NCBI RefSeq assembly: GCF_014194695.1
Contig: NZ_JACIAH010000014.1
Location: forward strand, 62,001 to 126,000
Reading direction: 5' to 3'
DNA length: 64,000 nt
Origin: Rhizobium sp. BK399
GTDB taxonomy: Bacteria > Pseudomonadota > Alphaproteobacteria > Rhizobiales > Rhizobiaceae
Part shown: positions 1 to 8,854 of the stretch, one piece after another
How positions within the stretch are numbered: position 1 is the stretch's first letter
How the letters are laid out: each line of letters starts with the position of its first letter
The notes under the pieces: generated by a model
What the model was told of the DNA's origin: nothing
What the model saw: only the letters and a program-made list of their open reading frames with translations
Database searches by the model: none
Program-made: the position numbers and the translations under genes

Positions 1-322
1 CAAGGACTTTCCGTCACTTCTGCGGGGCGCGCGTGTCTCGATCTCGCAGGCGGGCTACAACACGGTCGGCGATCTCCTGCAGGCGGACTGCCGGGCAATC
101 CTCGTCCCCTTTGTTGCCGGCGGCGAGACAGAGCAGACGGTGCGCGCCGAGCGGCTGAGGGCGCTTGGACTTGCCGATATCCTGCCGGAGGCCGGGTTGA
201 CGCCGGGGATCGTTGCCGAGGCCGTCGAGACCGCGTTGTCGGCGCTCCGGAGCGGTCCTATGGCTCTCGACCTTGCCGGAGCAGAAAAGACGGCGGCAAT
301 CATTCGTTCACTGGCTGGCTGA
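1..322 (+). CDS. C-terminal part of a MurG-like (GT28) glycosyltransferase, truncated by window edge
   Basis: Only about the last 106 codons are present, read in frame from base 2. The stretch SISQAGYNTVGDLLQ is the typical nucleotide-sugar-binding segment of the glycosyltransferase family 28 C-terminal domain (a serine-glutamine/glycine-asparagine turn followed by a helix), and the following PF-GGETEQ segment matches the conserved loop that contacts the UDP moiety in MurG-like enzymes. The gene therefore probably transfers a sugar from an activated nucleotide donor. It is followed by a strong candidate terminator, so it is probably the last gene of its transcript and not co-transcribed with the ABC protein downstream. 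The acceptor cannot be deduced from this fragment. Confidence 0.7.
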   Translation, partial: KDFPSLLRGARVSISQAGYNTVGDLLQADCRAILVPFVAGGETEQTVRAERLRALGLADILPEAGLTPGIVAEAVETALSALRSGPMALDLAGAEKTAAIIRSLAG

Positions 323-354
323 AACCCTCGCACTTTTCGAAAGTCATGTGATAT

Positions 355-412
355 AAAAAACATCCCGGCGAGAATCGACATGACGACGGCACGTCGATTC
401 GCCTTGTTTTCA
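355..412 (+). terminator. Rho-independent terminator after the glycosyltransferase
   Basis: An inverted repeat pairs 367-379 (with a 2-nt bulge) with 393-403 (gtcgattcgcc) and is followed by a T-rich run (ttgtttt). An A-run precedes the left arm, so it could work in both directions. It lies 33 bp after the glycosyltransferase stop. Confidence 0.6.
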
Positions 413-517
413 TATTGAAATCCGGCGGTCCGGTTGCATGGTCCCTATTCGGCATTCCTCATCGTTCTGCCGCAGGTCCATTGCCCCCCAGATTTCCCAG
501 GCAATTGACGGTTAGCA

Positions 518-3232
518 ATGGAAAAAAGCCTCGCGCGTTACATCTGGTCGAACACGCGGCTGCAGCAGCTCTGGATCCTGGCGGTTGTCGCGATTTCCAT
601 GATCCCGTACTTCCTGTCTTTTGACTTGCCGAAACAGATCGTCAACGGTCCTATTCAGGGGGCGGGCTTCGAGGGCGAGGGCGCGACGCAGACCTTCATG
701 CGGATCGCCTATACCTTGCCCTTCTTCGGCGAGGTGGAATTCTTCAAGGGCGTTCAACTTGACCGTCTGCAGATGCTGATGGGGCTGAGCCTCGTCTTTC
801 TGGCGCTTGTGGTTCTGAACGGGCTTTTCAAATTCTACATCAACACCTACAAGGGCAGGCTTGGCGAGCGCATGCTGCGGCGTATTCGCTTTGAGCTGAT
901 CGACCGGGTCCTGCGATTCCCGCCATCGCATTTCAAGCGGGTCAAGTCGGCCGAGATCGCGACGATGATCAAGGACGAGGTCGAACCGATGGGCGGCTTC
1001 ACCGGTGACGCCTTCGTCGCGCCGGCCCTGCTTGGCGGTCAGGCTGTGACTGCGCTTGCCTTCATCATCGTCCAGAACTTCTGGCTGGGCATGATTGCGG
1101 CTGCCATTGTCGGCGTCCAGGCGGTCGTAATCCCGCGCATGAGAAAGCGGCTGCTCGAGCTTGGTCGCCAGCGTCAGCTGACGGCGCGTGAACTGTCGGG
1201 TCGTGTCGGCGAGATCGTAGATGGCATCGGAACGATCCATGGCAACGACACGTCGAACTACGAGCGCGCCGATATCGCCGCCCGCCTAGGCCTGATCTTC
1301 TCGATCCGCTACGACCTCTACCAGTGGAAGTTCCTGGTCAAGTTCCTGAACAACTTTCTTGCCCAGGTAACACCCTTCCTGTTTTACGCCATCGGCGGTT
1401 ATCTTGCCTTGCAGGGCCGGCTCGATATCGGCCAGCTCGTCGCCGTCATCAGCGCCTACAAGGACCTGCCGGGTCCGCTCAAGGAACTGATCGACTGGGA
1501 CCAGATGCGCCAGGACGTGCAGGTCAAGTACCAGCAGGTCTACGAGCAGTTCAATGTCGAGCCTCTGATCGAGGGCAGGATCCAGGACCTATCGCCGGAG
1601 GCGGTTGGCGCTTTGACGGCGCCACTCGTCGTCACCAATTTGACCGTCAGCGACGACAGTGGCGCGCGACTGGTCGACCACGTTTCGGTCGAGATCAAGC
1701 CGAACGAGACGGTTGCCGTGGTCGGCCCGAACTCCAGCGGGGCGGAGGCCTTCGCAGAAGCGCTCGGTCGACTGGTGTGGCCCGATTCAGGCCGCGTCAC
1801 GATCGACGGCAAGGATCTCCTCGACCTGCCGGAGGCCGTAACCGGCCGACGGATTTCCTACGCGTCCGCCGATGCCTATTTTTTCCACGGAACACTGCGC
1901 GACAACCTGCTCTACGGCCTGAAGCACGCGCCGCTCAAGCAGCCTGATTACGATGGCAAGGCCGCCCAGGAGGCGAAGTGGCATGCCGAGGAGGCAATCA
2001 AGGCCGGCAATCCGACGATGGACATCAACAGCGACTGGGTAGATTACCACGCCGCCGGTGCGACGGGTCCGAACGACATTCTGACGGCAATCCGCCCGGT
2101 GCTCGACGCCGTTCTGATTTCGCAGGAAATTCTCGACCTTGCGTTGCGCTCGACCGTCGACACCACGGTCCATGTCGCGCTTGCCGAGCACATCGTTGAA
2201 CTCAGGGAGACGCTGCGCCAGCGCATGCGGGAGTCCGAGAATGGCAACATCGTCGTGCCCTTTGATTTCGATGCCTACAATCCCCAGGCGACGGTCGGCG
2301 AAAACCTTCTGTTCGGATCGATGAAGCGGCCGCTGATGAACAACCGCAGACTAGCGGCGCATCCCTATTTCCAGACGCTGTTCCGGGAGACCGGGCTGAG
2401 CAACGATCTGTGGGAAATGGGCCTGGAGATTGCGGAGAACGCGGTCGAGCTCTTCCACGACCTGCCGCCAGACCACCCGTTCTTCCAGCAGCTGACCTTC
2501 ATGACGGCAGATGACATCCCGACCTACCAGGCGCTGCTGCAGAAGCTGCAGAGCCGGCAGTTCGACGACGCAACGCCCGAGGAACGCTCGGCCATCATCC
2601 GGCTGAGTTTCGCCTATATCGAGCCACGGCATCGTTTCGGTCTTCTGACCGAGGAGCTGATGGACAAGATCGTCAGCGCCCGCAAGCAGTTCCACGAGAA
2701 GATTCCGGATGATCTTGCAGCCGTGATCGAACGCTACGATCCGGAGAACTTCATCTCGTCCGCGAGCCTGATGGACAATGTCCTTTTCGGACGCATCGCC
2801 TACCAGCAGGCGGATGCGTCCGACAGCATCCGGTCGATGATGGGGGACCTCTTTGAATCGCTCGGCCTTGCCAACGACGTCATGTCGATCGGCCTCGAAT
2901 TCGACGTCGGCTCCGGCGGAAAGCGGCTCACCATGGTGCAGCGCCAGAAGCTGAACCTTGCTCGCGCGCTCCTGAAACGCTCTGATTACCTGATCTTCAA
3001 CAGGCCGCTATCGGCGCTTGATCAGCGCGTGCAGGACGCGATCACGAGGAACATCGTCGAGGGCCTGCACAAGGAAGGCGAAAAACCGGCCATCATCTGG
3101 GTGCTGTCGAACGCGAAACTGGCGGAGATCTTCGACCGGATCCTGCTCTTCGACAGGGGAACGCTGGCCGAGGCGGGCAACTTTCCGGAGCTTTCCGAGC
3201 AAAACGGTATGTTCAAGGAACTGTTATCGTAA
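518..3232 (+). CDS. Degenerate ABC-exporter-like protein with an expanded nucleotide-binding domain
   Basis: 904 residues. Residues 1-330 look like an ABC exporter membrane domain (hydrophobic segments near 15-35, 88-105, 165-200, 275-300, and a GRVGEIVDG coupling-type stretch). The ABC domain starts near 370, but its motifs are ruined: Walker A reads GPNSSGAE (403-410, invariant Lys replaced by Ala), the Walker B region reads DYLIFNRP (823-830, Asp-Glu replaced by Asn-Arg), and the H-loop His is absent (WVLSN near 861). Walker A and signature region are about 400 residues apart instead of about 100. The motif that follows the Q-loop in exporters appears three times: DNLLYG (462-467), ENLLFG (595-600), DNVLFG (753-758). 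This suggests internal duplication. It is unlikely to hydrolyse ATP by the usual mechanism. Start chosen at the first ATG of the frame; the Shine-Dalgarno site is weak. A regulatory or scaffolding role is inference. Confidence 0.8.
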   Translation: MEKSLARYIWSNTRLQQLWILAVVAISMIPYFLSFDLPKQIVNGPIQGAGFEGEGATQTFMRIAYTLPFFGEVEFFKGVQLDRLQMLMGLSLVFLALVVLNGLFKFYINTYKGRLGERMLRRIRFELIDRVLRFPPSHFKRVKSAEIATMIKDEVEPMGGFTGDAFVAPALLGGQAVTALAFIIVQNFWLGMIAAAIVGVQAVVIPRMRKRLLELGRQRQLTARELSGRVGEIVDGIGTIHGNDTSNYERADIAARLGLIFSIRYDLYQWKFLVKFLNNFLAQVTPFLFYAIGGYLALQGRLDIGQLVAVISAYKDLPGPLKELIDWDQMRQDVQVKYQQVYEQFNVEPLIEGRIQDLSPEAVGALTAPLVVTNLTVSDDSGARLVDHVSVEIKPNETVAVVGPNSSGAEAFAEALGRLVWPDSGRVTIDGKDLLDLPEAVTGRRISYASADAYFFHGTLRDNLLYGLKHAPLKQPDYDGKAAQEAKWHAEEAIKAGNPTMDINSDWVDYHAAGATGPNDILTAIRPVLDAVLISQEILDLALRSTVDTTVHVALAEHIVELRETLRQRMRESENGNIVVPFDFDAYNPQATVGENLLFGSMKRPLMNNRRLAAHPYFQTLFRETGLSNDLWEMGLEIAENAVELFHDLPPDHPFFQQLTFMTADDIPTYQALLQKLQSRQFDDATPEERSAIIRLSFAYIEPRHRFGLLTEELMDKIVSARKQFHEKIPDDLAAVIERYDPENFISSASLMDNVLFGRIAYQQADASDSIRSMMGDLFESLGLANDVMSIGLEFDVGSGGKRLTMVQRQKLNLARALLKRSDYLIFNRPLSALDQRVQDAITRNIVEGLHKEGEKPAIIWVLSNAKLAEIFDRILLFDRGTLAEAGNFPELSEQNGMFKELLS

Positions 3233-3325
3233 TACTCTAAGGAGGGACAACAAAGATGGCGCCCCCTGAGAGGCGCCACGGTCTAGCGCCGCGCACCGGA
3301 GAAGTGCGGCAGGGGTAGTACGTAT

Positions 3326-3796
3326 ATGCTCTTGAGAGATGAAGTCGAAATGCTGCGGCGCGTGCCAATCTTTTCACGGATTGCGCCGGCAAAACTCAAG
3401 TTGTTGGCTTTCACATCCGATCGAATGTCATACAAGGCCGGGCAGGATCTTTTCCATCAGGGTGATCCGGGTGATGCAGCCTACGTCATCTTGTCAGGTA
3501 CCGCCGACATCCTCGTTCACTCGCCGGCCGGCGATATCAAGGTCGCCGATGTGGAACTGAACTCCATCGTCGGCGAAATTGCGATCCTGTGCGACGTTTC
3601 CCGTACCGCGACGGTGCGCGCCACCTCGTCGCTGGAGGTCCTGCGCATCAGCAAGGAACACTTTCTGAAGCTGCTCAGCGATTTCCCCGAGATGGCAGTC
3701 GAGATCATGCGCGTGCTCGCCGACCGCCTCAATCACACGACAGCGGAACTGACGGCTGCGCGCTCAGCCAAGCAGACGCAAGCTGCGGCGATGTAG
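3326..3796 (+). CDS. Stand-alone cyclic-nucleotide-binding domain protein
   Basis: 156 residues, almost entirely one cNMP-binding (Crp-type) beta-roll. The phosphate-binding cassette is visible as GEIAILCDVSRTATVRA (about residues 79-95), with the Gly-Glu and the Arg-Thr-Ala that contact cyclic nucleotides in functional domains. No helix-turn-helix follows, so it is not a Crp/Fnr transcription factor; a short Ala/Gln-rich tail ends the protein. It lies 93 bp after the degenerate ABC gene in the same direction with an AGGGG about 11 bp before the ATG, and a terminator follows it, so the two are probably one transcription unit. A role as a cNMP-sensing partner of the ABC protein is inference from neighbourhood only. 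Confidence 0.8.
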   Translation: MLLRDEVEMLRRVPIFSRIAPAKLKLLAFTSDRMSYKAGQDLFHQGDPGDAAYVILSGTADILVHSPAGDIKVADVELNSIVGEIAILCDVSRTATVRATSSLEVLRISKEHFLKLLSDFPEMAVEIMRVLADRLNHTTAELTAARSAKQTQAAAM

Positions 3797-3834
3797 TCGC
3801 CTCCGGCCGATCCGCTCAACAGCACTGGTCAATT

Positions 3835-3872
3835 GAAAAGACCCGCCTCGCGACTGCGAAGCGGGTCTTTCT
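3835..3872. terminator. Bidirectional terminator between convergent genes
   Basis: Perfect inverted repeat aaagacccgc (3837-3846) / gcgggtcttt (3861-3870) with A-run on the left and T-run on the right, located between the stops of the cNMP-binding gene (+) and the MFS gene (-). The symmetrical A/T flanks fit termination in both directions. Confidence 0.85.
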
Positions 3873-3892
3873 GGTGCCTGCGCGGCGAGTGC

Positions 3893-5227
3893 TCAGTCGC
3901 GCTGTTCCAGTGCCCTGCTGAATGCGAGGGCAGCGAGCGTGCAGATGGCGCCTGAAAGTAGGTAATAGCCGACGAAGGGCAAGCCGAAGCGGCTCGAGAG
4001 CGTCAGGGCAACGAGTGGCGCGAAGCCCGCGCCAACAAGCCAGGCGAGGTCGGAGGTAAAGGCTGCACCGGTATAACGGTAGCCCCTGCCGAACCGCGAT
4101 GAAATCGAACCCGTTGCCTGGCCGAATGACAAGCCAAGAACTCCGAAACCGATGATCACGAAGGCATCCAGCCCCTTCGGGCCGGCTGCGATAAGGTATG
4201 GACCCACGAAGCTGAAGACCGCGATCAAGACGGCACAGATGGCAAGCTGGGCGCGCCTGCCGATCCGATCGGCGATCATGCCGGAGACGATGATGGCGAT
4301 CAGGCCAACGACGGCGCCGACGATCTGGACCACCATGAAGGCTCCGACCGGCTGGGTGCCATAGAGCGACGTCCAGCCAAGCGGGAAGATGGTGACGAGG
4401 TGGAACATGGCGAAGCTTGCGAGCGGCACGAAAGCGCCAAGCAGGATGTCGCGACCATGAACGCGCAGCACGGAGTGGATCGGTGCGGCCTCGAGTTCAT
4501 GCTGCTCCAGGGCAGTGCCGAACTCGGGCGTCATGACAAGGCGGAGCCGCGCAAACAGTGCGACGACGTTGATGGCGAAGGCGACGAAGAACGGAAAGCG
4601 CCAGCCCCAGCTCAGGAAATCCTCGCTGGAGAGGTTCGCGATGAAGTATCCGAAGAGCGCGCTTGCGAGCGCAAAGCCGATCGGGGCGCCGAGCTGCGGG
4701 ATCATCGCATACCAGCCGCGATGGTTCGGGGGCGCGTTGAGTGCAAGCAGCGAGGCAAGGCCGTCCCATGCACCGCCAAGGGCAAAGCCCTGGCCGAGCC
4801 GGAAGAGCGCGAGCAGCGCGATCGACCATGCGCCGATCTCGGCATAGCCGGGCAGGAAGGCTATTGAGGCCGTCGAGCCCCCCAGCAGGAAGAGCGCGAT
4901 CGTCAGCTTGACACCGCGCCCGTAGATGCGATCGATCGTCATGAACACGACCGATCCGACCGGTCGTGCCAGGAATGCAAGTGAAAACAGCGCAAAAGAA
5001 TAGAGTGTCGCCGTCAGTCTGTCGGGCGCGAAGGGAAACACAAGCTGTGGAAAGACCAGCACGGATGCCAGGCCGTAGACGAAAAAGTCGAAGAATTCGG
5101 ACATGCGCCCGATGACGACGCCGATTGCGATACTGCCGGGTGAAACCGGCTTGTCGGCGTGGATGCGGCGCGCATCCTGCTCCATCGATGTCGACGATGG
5201 GCCGTACTGGGTCGTGGTACCTGCCAT
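3893..5227 (-). CDS. MFS transporter, metabolite:H+ symporter (MHS/ShiA-like) type
   Basis: About 444 residues with twelve predicted membrane segments. The first segment contains SEFFDFFVYGLAS, close to the E(W/F)YDFFVYG signature of metabolite:proton symporters that import dicarboxylates, citrate, shikimate or proline-betaine-like solutes. The loop DRIYGRGVKLTIALFLLG corresponds to the MFS A-motif (D-x3-GR-x3) and DRIGRRAQL to its second copy. The start is the ATG at 5227, because GGGAGG lies 7 bp upstream; an earlier in-frame start at 5272 has no comparable site. Single gene, convergent with the cNMP-binding gene. The substrate cannot be read from the sequence. Confidence 0.85.
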   Translation of the reverse strand: MAGTTTQYGPSSTSMEQDARRIHADKPVSPGSIAIGVVIGRMSEFFDFFVYGLASVLVFPQLVFPFAPDRLTATLYSFALFSLAFLARPVGSVVFMTIDRIYGRGVKLTIALFLLGGSTASIAFLPGYAEIGAWSIALLALFRLGQGFALGGAWDGLASLLALNAPPNHRGWYAMIPQLGAPIGFALASALFGYFIANLSSEDFLSWGWRFPFFVAFAINVVALFARLRLVMTPEFGTALEQHELEAAPIHSVLRVHGRDILLGAFVPLASFAMFHLVTIFPLGWTSLYGTQPVGAFMVVQIVGAVVGLIAIIVSGMIADRIGRRAQLAICAVLIAVFSFVGPYLIAAGPKGLDAFVIIGFGVLGLSFGQATGSISSRFGRGYRYTGAAFTSDLAWLVGAGFAPLVALTLSSRFGLPFVGYYLLSGAICTLAALAFSRALEQRD

Positions 5228-5582
5228 GCTATGCCTCCCTCGTTGAGGCACTCCTGTGGCAAAGCGCCTCACTAGCGATCTTGATCAAACGACCGCGCTA
5301 ATCAAGTCCGGAGGCGCTAAATAGTTCATCCCGTGGGCTGAAAATCGAAAGCCCGCGAAAAATGGCGCCCGCTGCGGAGAAATCGGCGCGGGAAAGCTGG
5401 CATGATCGGGGTTCCCGGTTATATTAGCCCCTCAAAATGATCTCGCGCAAAACGCTTTCGAGCCCAGATCGGGTTTTGACATCCTGCGCCACGTTGCTTA
5501 TCCCGCAGTGCGGCAATTTGTGCTGCACTGCGACCAAACACCTCATGTTGCTATCAGGTACAGTGCTTTAGTCGCGGTTTGG
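5228..5582. other. Divergent intergenic region between the MFS gene and the cyo operon
   Basis: About 355 bp without a gene. It must hold the promoters of both flanking units. A TTGATCAA palindrome sits at 5281-5288, but it lacks the spacing of an FNR/ANR box. No other clear operator was found. Confidence 0.5.
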
Positions 5583-6800
5583 ATGAAACAACAAGAGCAT
5601 AGAGACGTGCAAAAACTGCCAAGGTTTTCCCGCCATCTCCTTATTCTGCCCCTGCTTTTGACGCTGGCAGGGTGCAATTTGGTGGTCATGTCGCCATCGG
5701 GCGATATCGCAATCCAGCAGCGTGACCTGATCATCGTATCGACGGTCCTGATGCTGCTCATCATCGTCCCGGTCATCTTCCTGATCTTCTTTTTTGCCTG
5801 GCGTTACCGCCGGTCCAACACGACCGCCACCTACGATCCCGAATGGCACCACTCCACACGTCTTGAAGTCATCATCTGGTCGGCGCCGCTGGCCATCATC
5901 ATTGCTCTCGGCGCGATCACCTGGATCAGCACGCACAAGCTCGATCCCTTCCGTCCGCTGGACCGGATCGACGCCGAGCGCGCCGTTCCTGCCGATGCCA
6001 AGCCGCTGACCGTCGAGGTCGTGGCACTCGACTGGAAATGGCTGTTCTTCTATCCCGAGCTCGGTATTGCGACCGTCAATGAAATGGCCGCCCCTGTCGA
6101 CGTCCCGATCAGCTTCAGGATCACTTCCTCGTCGGTGATGAACTCCTTCTACGTTCCCGCGCTCGCCGGCCAGATCTACGCCATGCCCGGCATGGAGACC
6201 AGGCTGCACGCGGTCATCAACGAGGAAGGCGTCTTCGACGGCTTTTCGGCCAACTACAGTGGCGCAGGTTTTTCCCATATGCGCTTCAAGTTCCATGGTG
6301 TGAACCAGCAGGGCTTCGACCAATGGGTCGCGCAGATCAAGGAAAAGGGCACGGCGCTGAACCGTGATACCTATCTGAAGCTCGAGCGGCCGAGCGAGAG
6401 GGAGCCGGTTCGCTACTTCTCGTCGGTCGACAAGGATCTCTTTGACGCCATCCTCAACATGTGCGCGGCCCCCGGCAAGATGTGCATGAACGAGATGATG
6501 CACATCGACAGGATGGGCGGCGGCGGCAAGGAAAGCGCCGAAAATCGCGAAAAGCTGCGCTACGACGACCGTCATCTCGGCGGCATGCATCCGGTGGCGG
6601 GCGAAGGTTCCGGCGCTGAAGAGGTAAAGCCCGAGGAAGCTACGCCGGCCGGCGCTGAAGGCGGAAGCGGCACGCAAGGAGCGCCGGCGACGCAAGGCGC
6701 GCCGGGTGCGCAGGACATGCAGCATGACGGGCACGCGATGCCCGGCATGGATCACGGGACCGGCGGTGCTGCGGCGCCCGCGCAACCAGACAACAACTAA
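5583..6800 (+). CDS. cyoA: Cytochrome bo3 ubiquinol oxidase subunit II
   Basis: About 405 residues. A lipoprotein signal ends in LLLTLAGC with the acylated Cys near residue 31, then two membrane helices and a periplasmic cupredoxin-like domain. The CuA ligands of cytochrome c oxidases are absent, as expected of a quinol oxidase, and the family stretch CMNEMMHIDRMGG is present. The protein continues for about 60 residues beyond the usual end in a Gly/Ala/Gln/Pro-rich tail with HDGHAMPGMDHG. It opens a cyoABCD-surf1 operon; CyoA is part of the proton-pumping inner-membrane oxidase that reduces O2 with ubiquinol. The start is uncertain: ATG at 5583 or GTG at 5607 both keep the signal peptide; an ATG at 5508 would add a non-signal extension. 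Confidence 0.93.
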   Translation: MKQQEHRDVQKLPRFSRHLLILPLLLTLAGCNLVVMSPSGDIAIQQRDLIIVSTVLMLLIIVPVIFLIFFFAWRYRRSNTTATYDPEWHHSTRLEVIIWSAPLAIIIALGAITWISTHKLDPFRPLDRIDAERAVPADAKPLTVEVVALDWKWLFFYPELGIATVNEMAAPVDVPISFRITSSSVMNSFYVPALAGQIYAMPGMETRLHAVINEEGVFDGFSANYSGAGFSHMRFKFHGVNQQGFDQWVAQIKEKGTALNRDTYLKLERPSEREPVRYFSSVDKDLFDAILNMCAAPGKMCMNEMMHIDRMGGGGKESAENREKLRYDDRHLGGMHPVAGEGSGAEEVKPEEATPAGAEGGSGTQGAPATQGAPGAQDMQHDGHAMPGMDHGTGGAAAPAQPDNN

Positions 6801-6846
6801 GACCTGGCGCTTTGCGTCGATACGACATCAATGAACGGGTTAATCC

Positions 6847-8850
6847 ATGTTTTCGAATCCTGACCTCCTGAAGTTCATCTTCGGTCGGTTGACCCTAGAA
6901 TCGATCCCCTACCACGAGCCGATCCTGGTCGTGACCTTTGCGGTCGTCGCGCTTGGCGGCATCGCGCTTCTGGGTGTTGTCACGTACTTCAAGCTCTGGG
7001 GCTACCTCTGGCGCGAGTGGCTGACAAGCGTCGATCATAAGAAGATCGGCATCATGTACGTCATCCTCGCCCTCATCATGCTGCTGCGCGGTTTCTCCGA
7101 CGCCATCATGATGCGCCTGCAGCAGGCGCTTGCCTTCAACGGCTCGGCCGGCTACCTGCCTCCCCATCACTACGACCAGGTCTTTACCGCCCACGGCGTC
7201 ATCATGATCTTCTTCATGGCAATGCCGTTCGTCACCGGGCTGATGAACCTCGTCGTGCCGCTGCAGATCGGTGCCCGCGACGTATCCTTCCCGTTCCTCA
7301 ACAATTTCTCGTTCTGGATGACGACGGCCGGCGCGATCATCATCATGATCTCGCTCTTCGTCGGCGAATTCGCCCAGACCGGCTGGCTCGCCTATCCGCC
7401 CCTGTCGGGAGCCGACTACAGCCCGGGTGTCGGTGTCGACTATTATATCTGGGGACTGCAGGTTGCCGGTGTCGGCACGACGTTGTCGGGCATCAACCTG
7501 ATTGCGACCATCGTCAAGATGCGCGCACCCGGGATGAGCTTCATGAAGATGCCCGTCTTCACCTGGACCTCGCTCTGCACCAACATCCTGATCGTCGCCA
7601 CCTTCCCGATACTGACGGCGACGCTGGCACTGTTGTCCCTCGACCGCTATGCCGGCACGAACTTCTTCACGAATGACCTCGGCGGCAATCCGATGATGTA
7701 CATCAATCTCATCTGGATCTGGGGCCATCCGGAGGTCTACATCCTGGTGCTGCCGGCGTTCGGCATCTTCTCGGAGGTCGTGGCTACCTTCTGCGGCAAG
7801 CGTCTCTTCGGTTACGCGTCGATGGTCTACGCCACCTGCGTCATCATGATCCTGTCCTACCTCGTCTGGCTGCACCACTTCTTCACGATGGGGTCGGGTG
7901 CGAGCGTGAACTCGTTCTTCGGGATCACCACGATGATCATCTCGATCCCGACAGGAGCGAAGATGTTCAACTGGCTGTTCACGATGTACCGCGGTCGGAT
8001 TCGCTATGAAGTGCCGATGCTGTGGACAATCGGCTTCATGGTCACCTTCGTCATCGGCGGCATGACCGGCGTTCTTCTGGCGGTACCGCCAGCCGACTTC
8101 GTGCTGCACAACTCTCTCTTCCTGATTGCCCATTTCCACAACGTCATCATCGGCGGCGTGGTGTTCGGCCTGATGGCGGGCGTCACCTACTGGTTCCCGA
8201 AGGCATTCGGCTACAAGCTCGACCCGTTCTGGGGCAAGATGTCCTTCTGGTTCTGGCTGATCGGCTTCTATTTCGCCTTCATGCCGCTCTACGTGCTCGG
8301 CCTGATGGGCGTGACGCGCCGTGTCTCGCAGTTCGAGGATCCGTCCTTGCAGATCTGGTTCATCATTGCTGCCTTTGGTGCCGTGCTGATCGCCATCGGC
8401 ATTGCAAGCTTCATCATCCAGCTCGTCGTCAGCTTCTTCAAGCGCGAGGAACTGCGCGATACGACGGGTGATCCATGGGACGGCCGTACGCTCGAATGGT
8501 CGACCTCGTCTCCGCCTCCAGATTACAACTTCGCGTTCACGCCGGTCGTGCACGACCATGATTCCTGGTACGACATGAAGGCGCGCGGCTATGCCCGTCC
8601 GCTGGAAGGCTTCAAGCCGATCCACATGCCGAAGAACACCGGCACCGGCGTCATTCTGGGCGTTCTCAGCATCGGGCTGGCCTTTGGCCTCATCTGGTAC
8701 ATGTGGTGGCTTGCCGTCCTGTCCTTTGTCGCCATGATCGCCGTATCGATCGGCCATACCTTCAACTACAGGCGCGACTTCTACATCCCAGCGGCGGAAG
8801 TCACCGAAACAGAGGGCAAGCGGACGGCGCTGCTTGCCGAGCAGGTGTAA
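6847..8850 (+). CDS. cyoB: Cytochrome bo3 ubiquinol oxidase subunit I
   Basis: 667 residues, the normal length for CyoB, with about 15 membrane helices. The heme-copper oxidase signature WIWGHPEVYILVLPAFG carries the CuB His and the cross-linked Tyr; two further CuB His residues are in VWLHHFFTMG, and the heme o3/b ligands are in IAHFHNVIIGG. An N-terminal His ligand of heme b is in FTAHGVIMIFF. This is the catalytic subunit with the heme b and heme o3-CuB centre. It lies 46 bp after cyoA and 4 bp before cyoC in the operon. Nothing is missing or truncated. Confidence 0.97.
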   Translation: MFSNPDLLKFIFGRLTLESIPYHEPILVVTFAVVALGGIALLGVVTYFKLWGYLWREWLTSVDHKKIGIMYVILALIMLLRGFSDAIMMRLQQALAFNGSAGYLPPHHYDQVFTAHGVIMIFFMAMPFVTGLMNLVVPLQIGARDVSFPFLNNFSFWMTTAGAIIIMISLFVGEFAQTGWLAYPPLSGADYSPGVGVDYYIWGLQVAGVGTTLSGINLIATIVKMRAPGMSFMKMPVFTWTSLCTNILIVATFPILTATLALLSLDRYAGTNFFTNDLGGNPMMYINLIWIWGHPEVYILVLPAFGIFSEVVATFCGKRLFGYASMVYATCVIMILSYLVWLHHFFTMGSGASVNSFFGITTMIISIPTGAKMFNWLFTMYRGRIRYEVPMLWTIGFMVTFVIGGMTGVLLAVPPADFVLHNSLFLIAHFHNVIIGGVVFGLMAGVTYWFPKAFGYKLDPFWGKMSFWFWLIGFYFAFMPLYVLGLMGVTRRVSQFEDPSLQIWFIIAAFGAVLIAIGIASFIIQLVVSFFKREELRDTTGDPWDGRTLEWSTSSPPPDYNFAFTPVVHDHDSWYDMKARGYARPLEGFKPIHMPKNTGTGVILGVLSIGLAFGLIWYMWWLAVLSFVAMIAVSIGHTFNYRRDFYIPAAEVTETEGKRTALLAEQV

Positions 8851-8854
8851 GACC

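Noticed and set aside
5281..5288. TTGATCAA as an FNR/ANR box before cyoA
   Set aside because: The FNR consensus needs TTGAT and ATCAA with four bases between; here the palindrome is fused, so no support.
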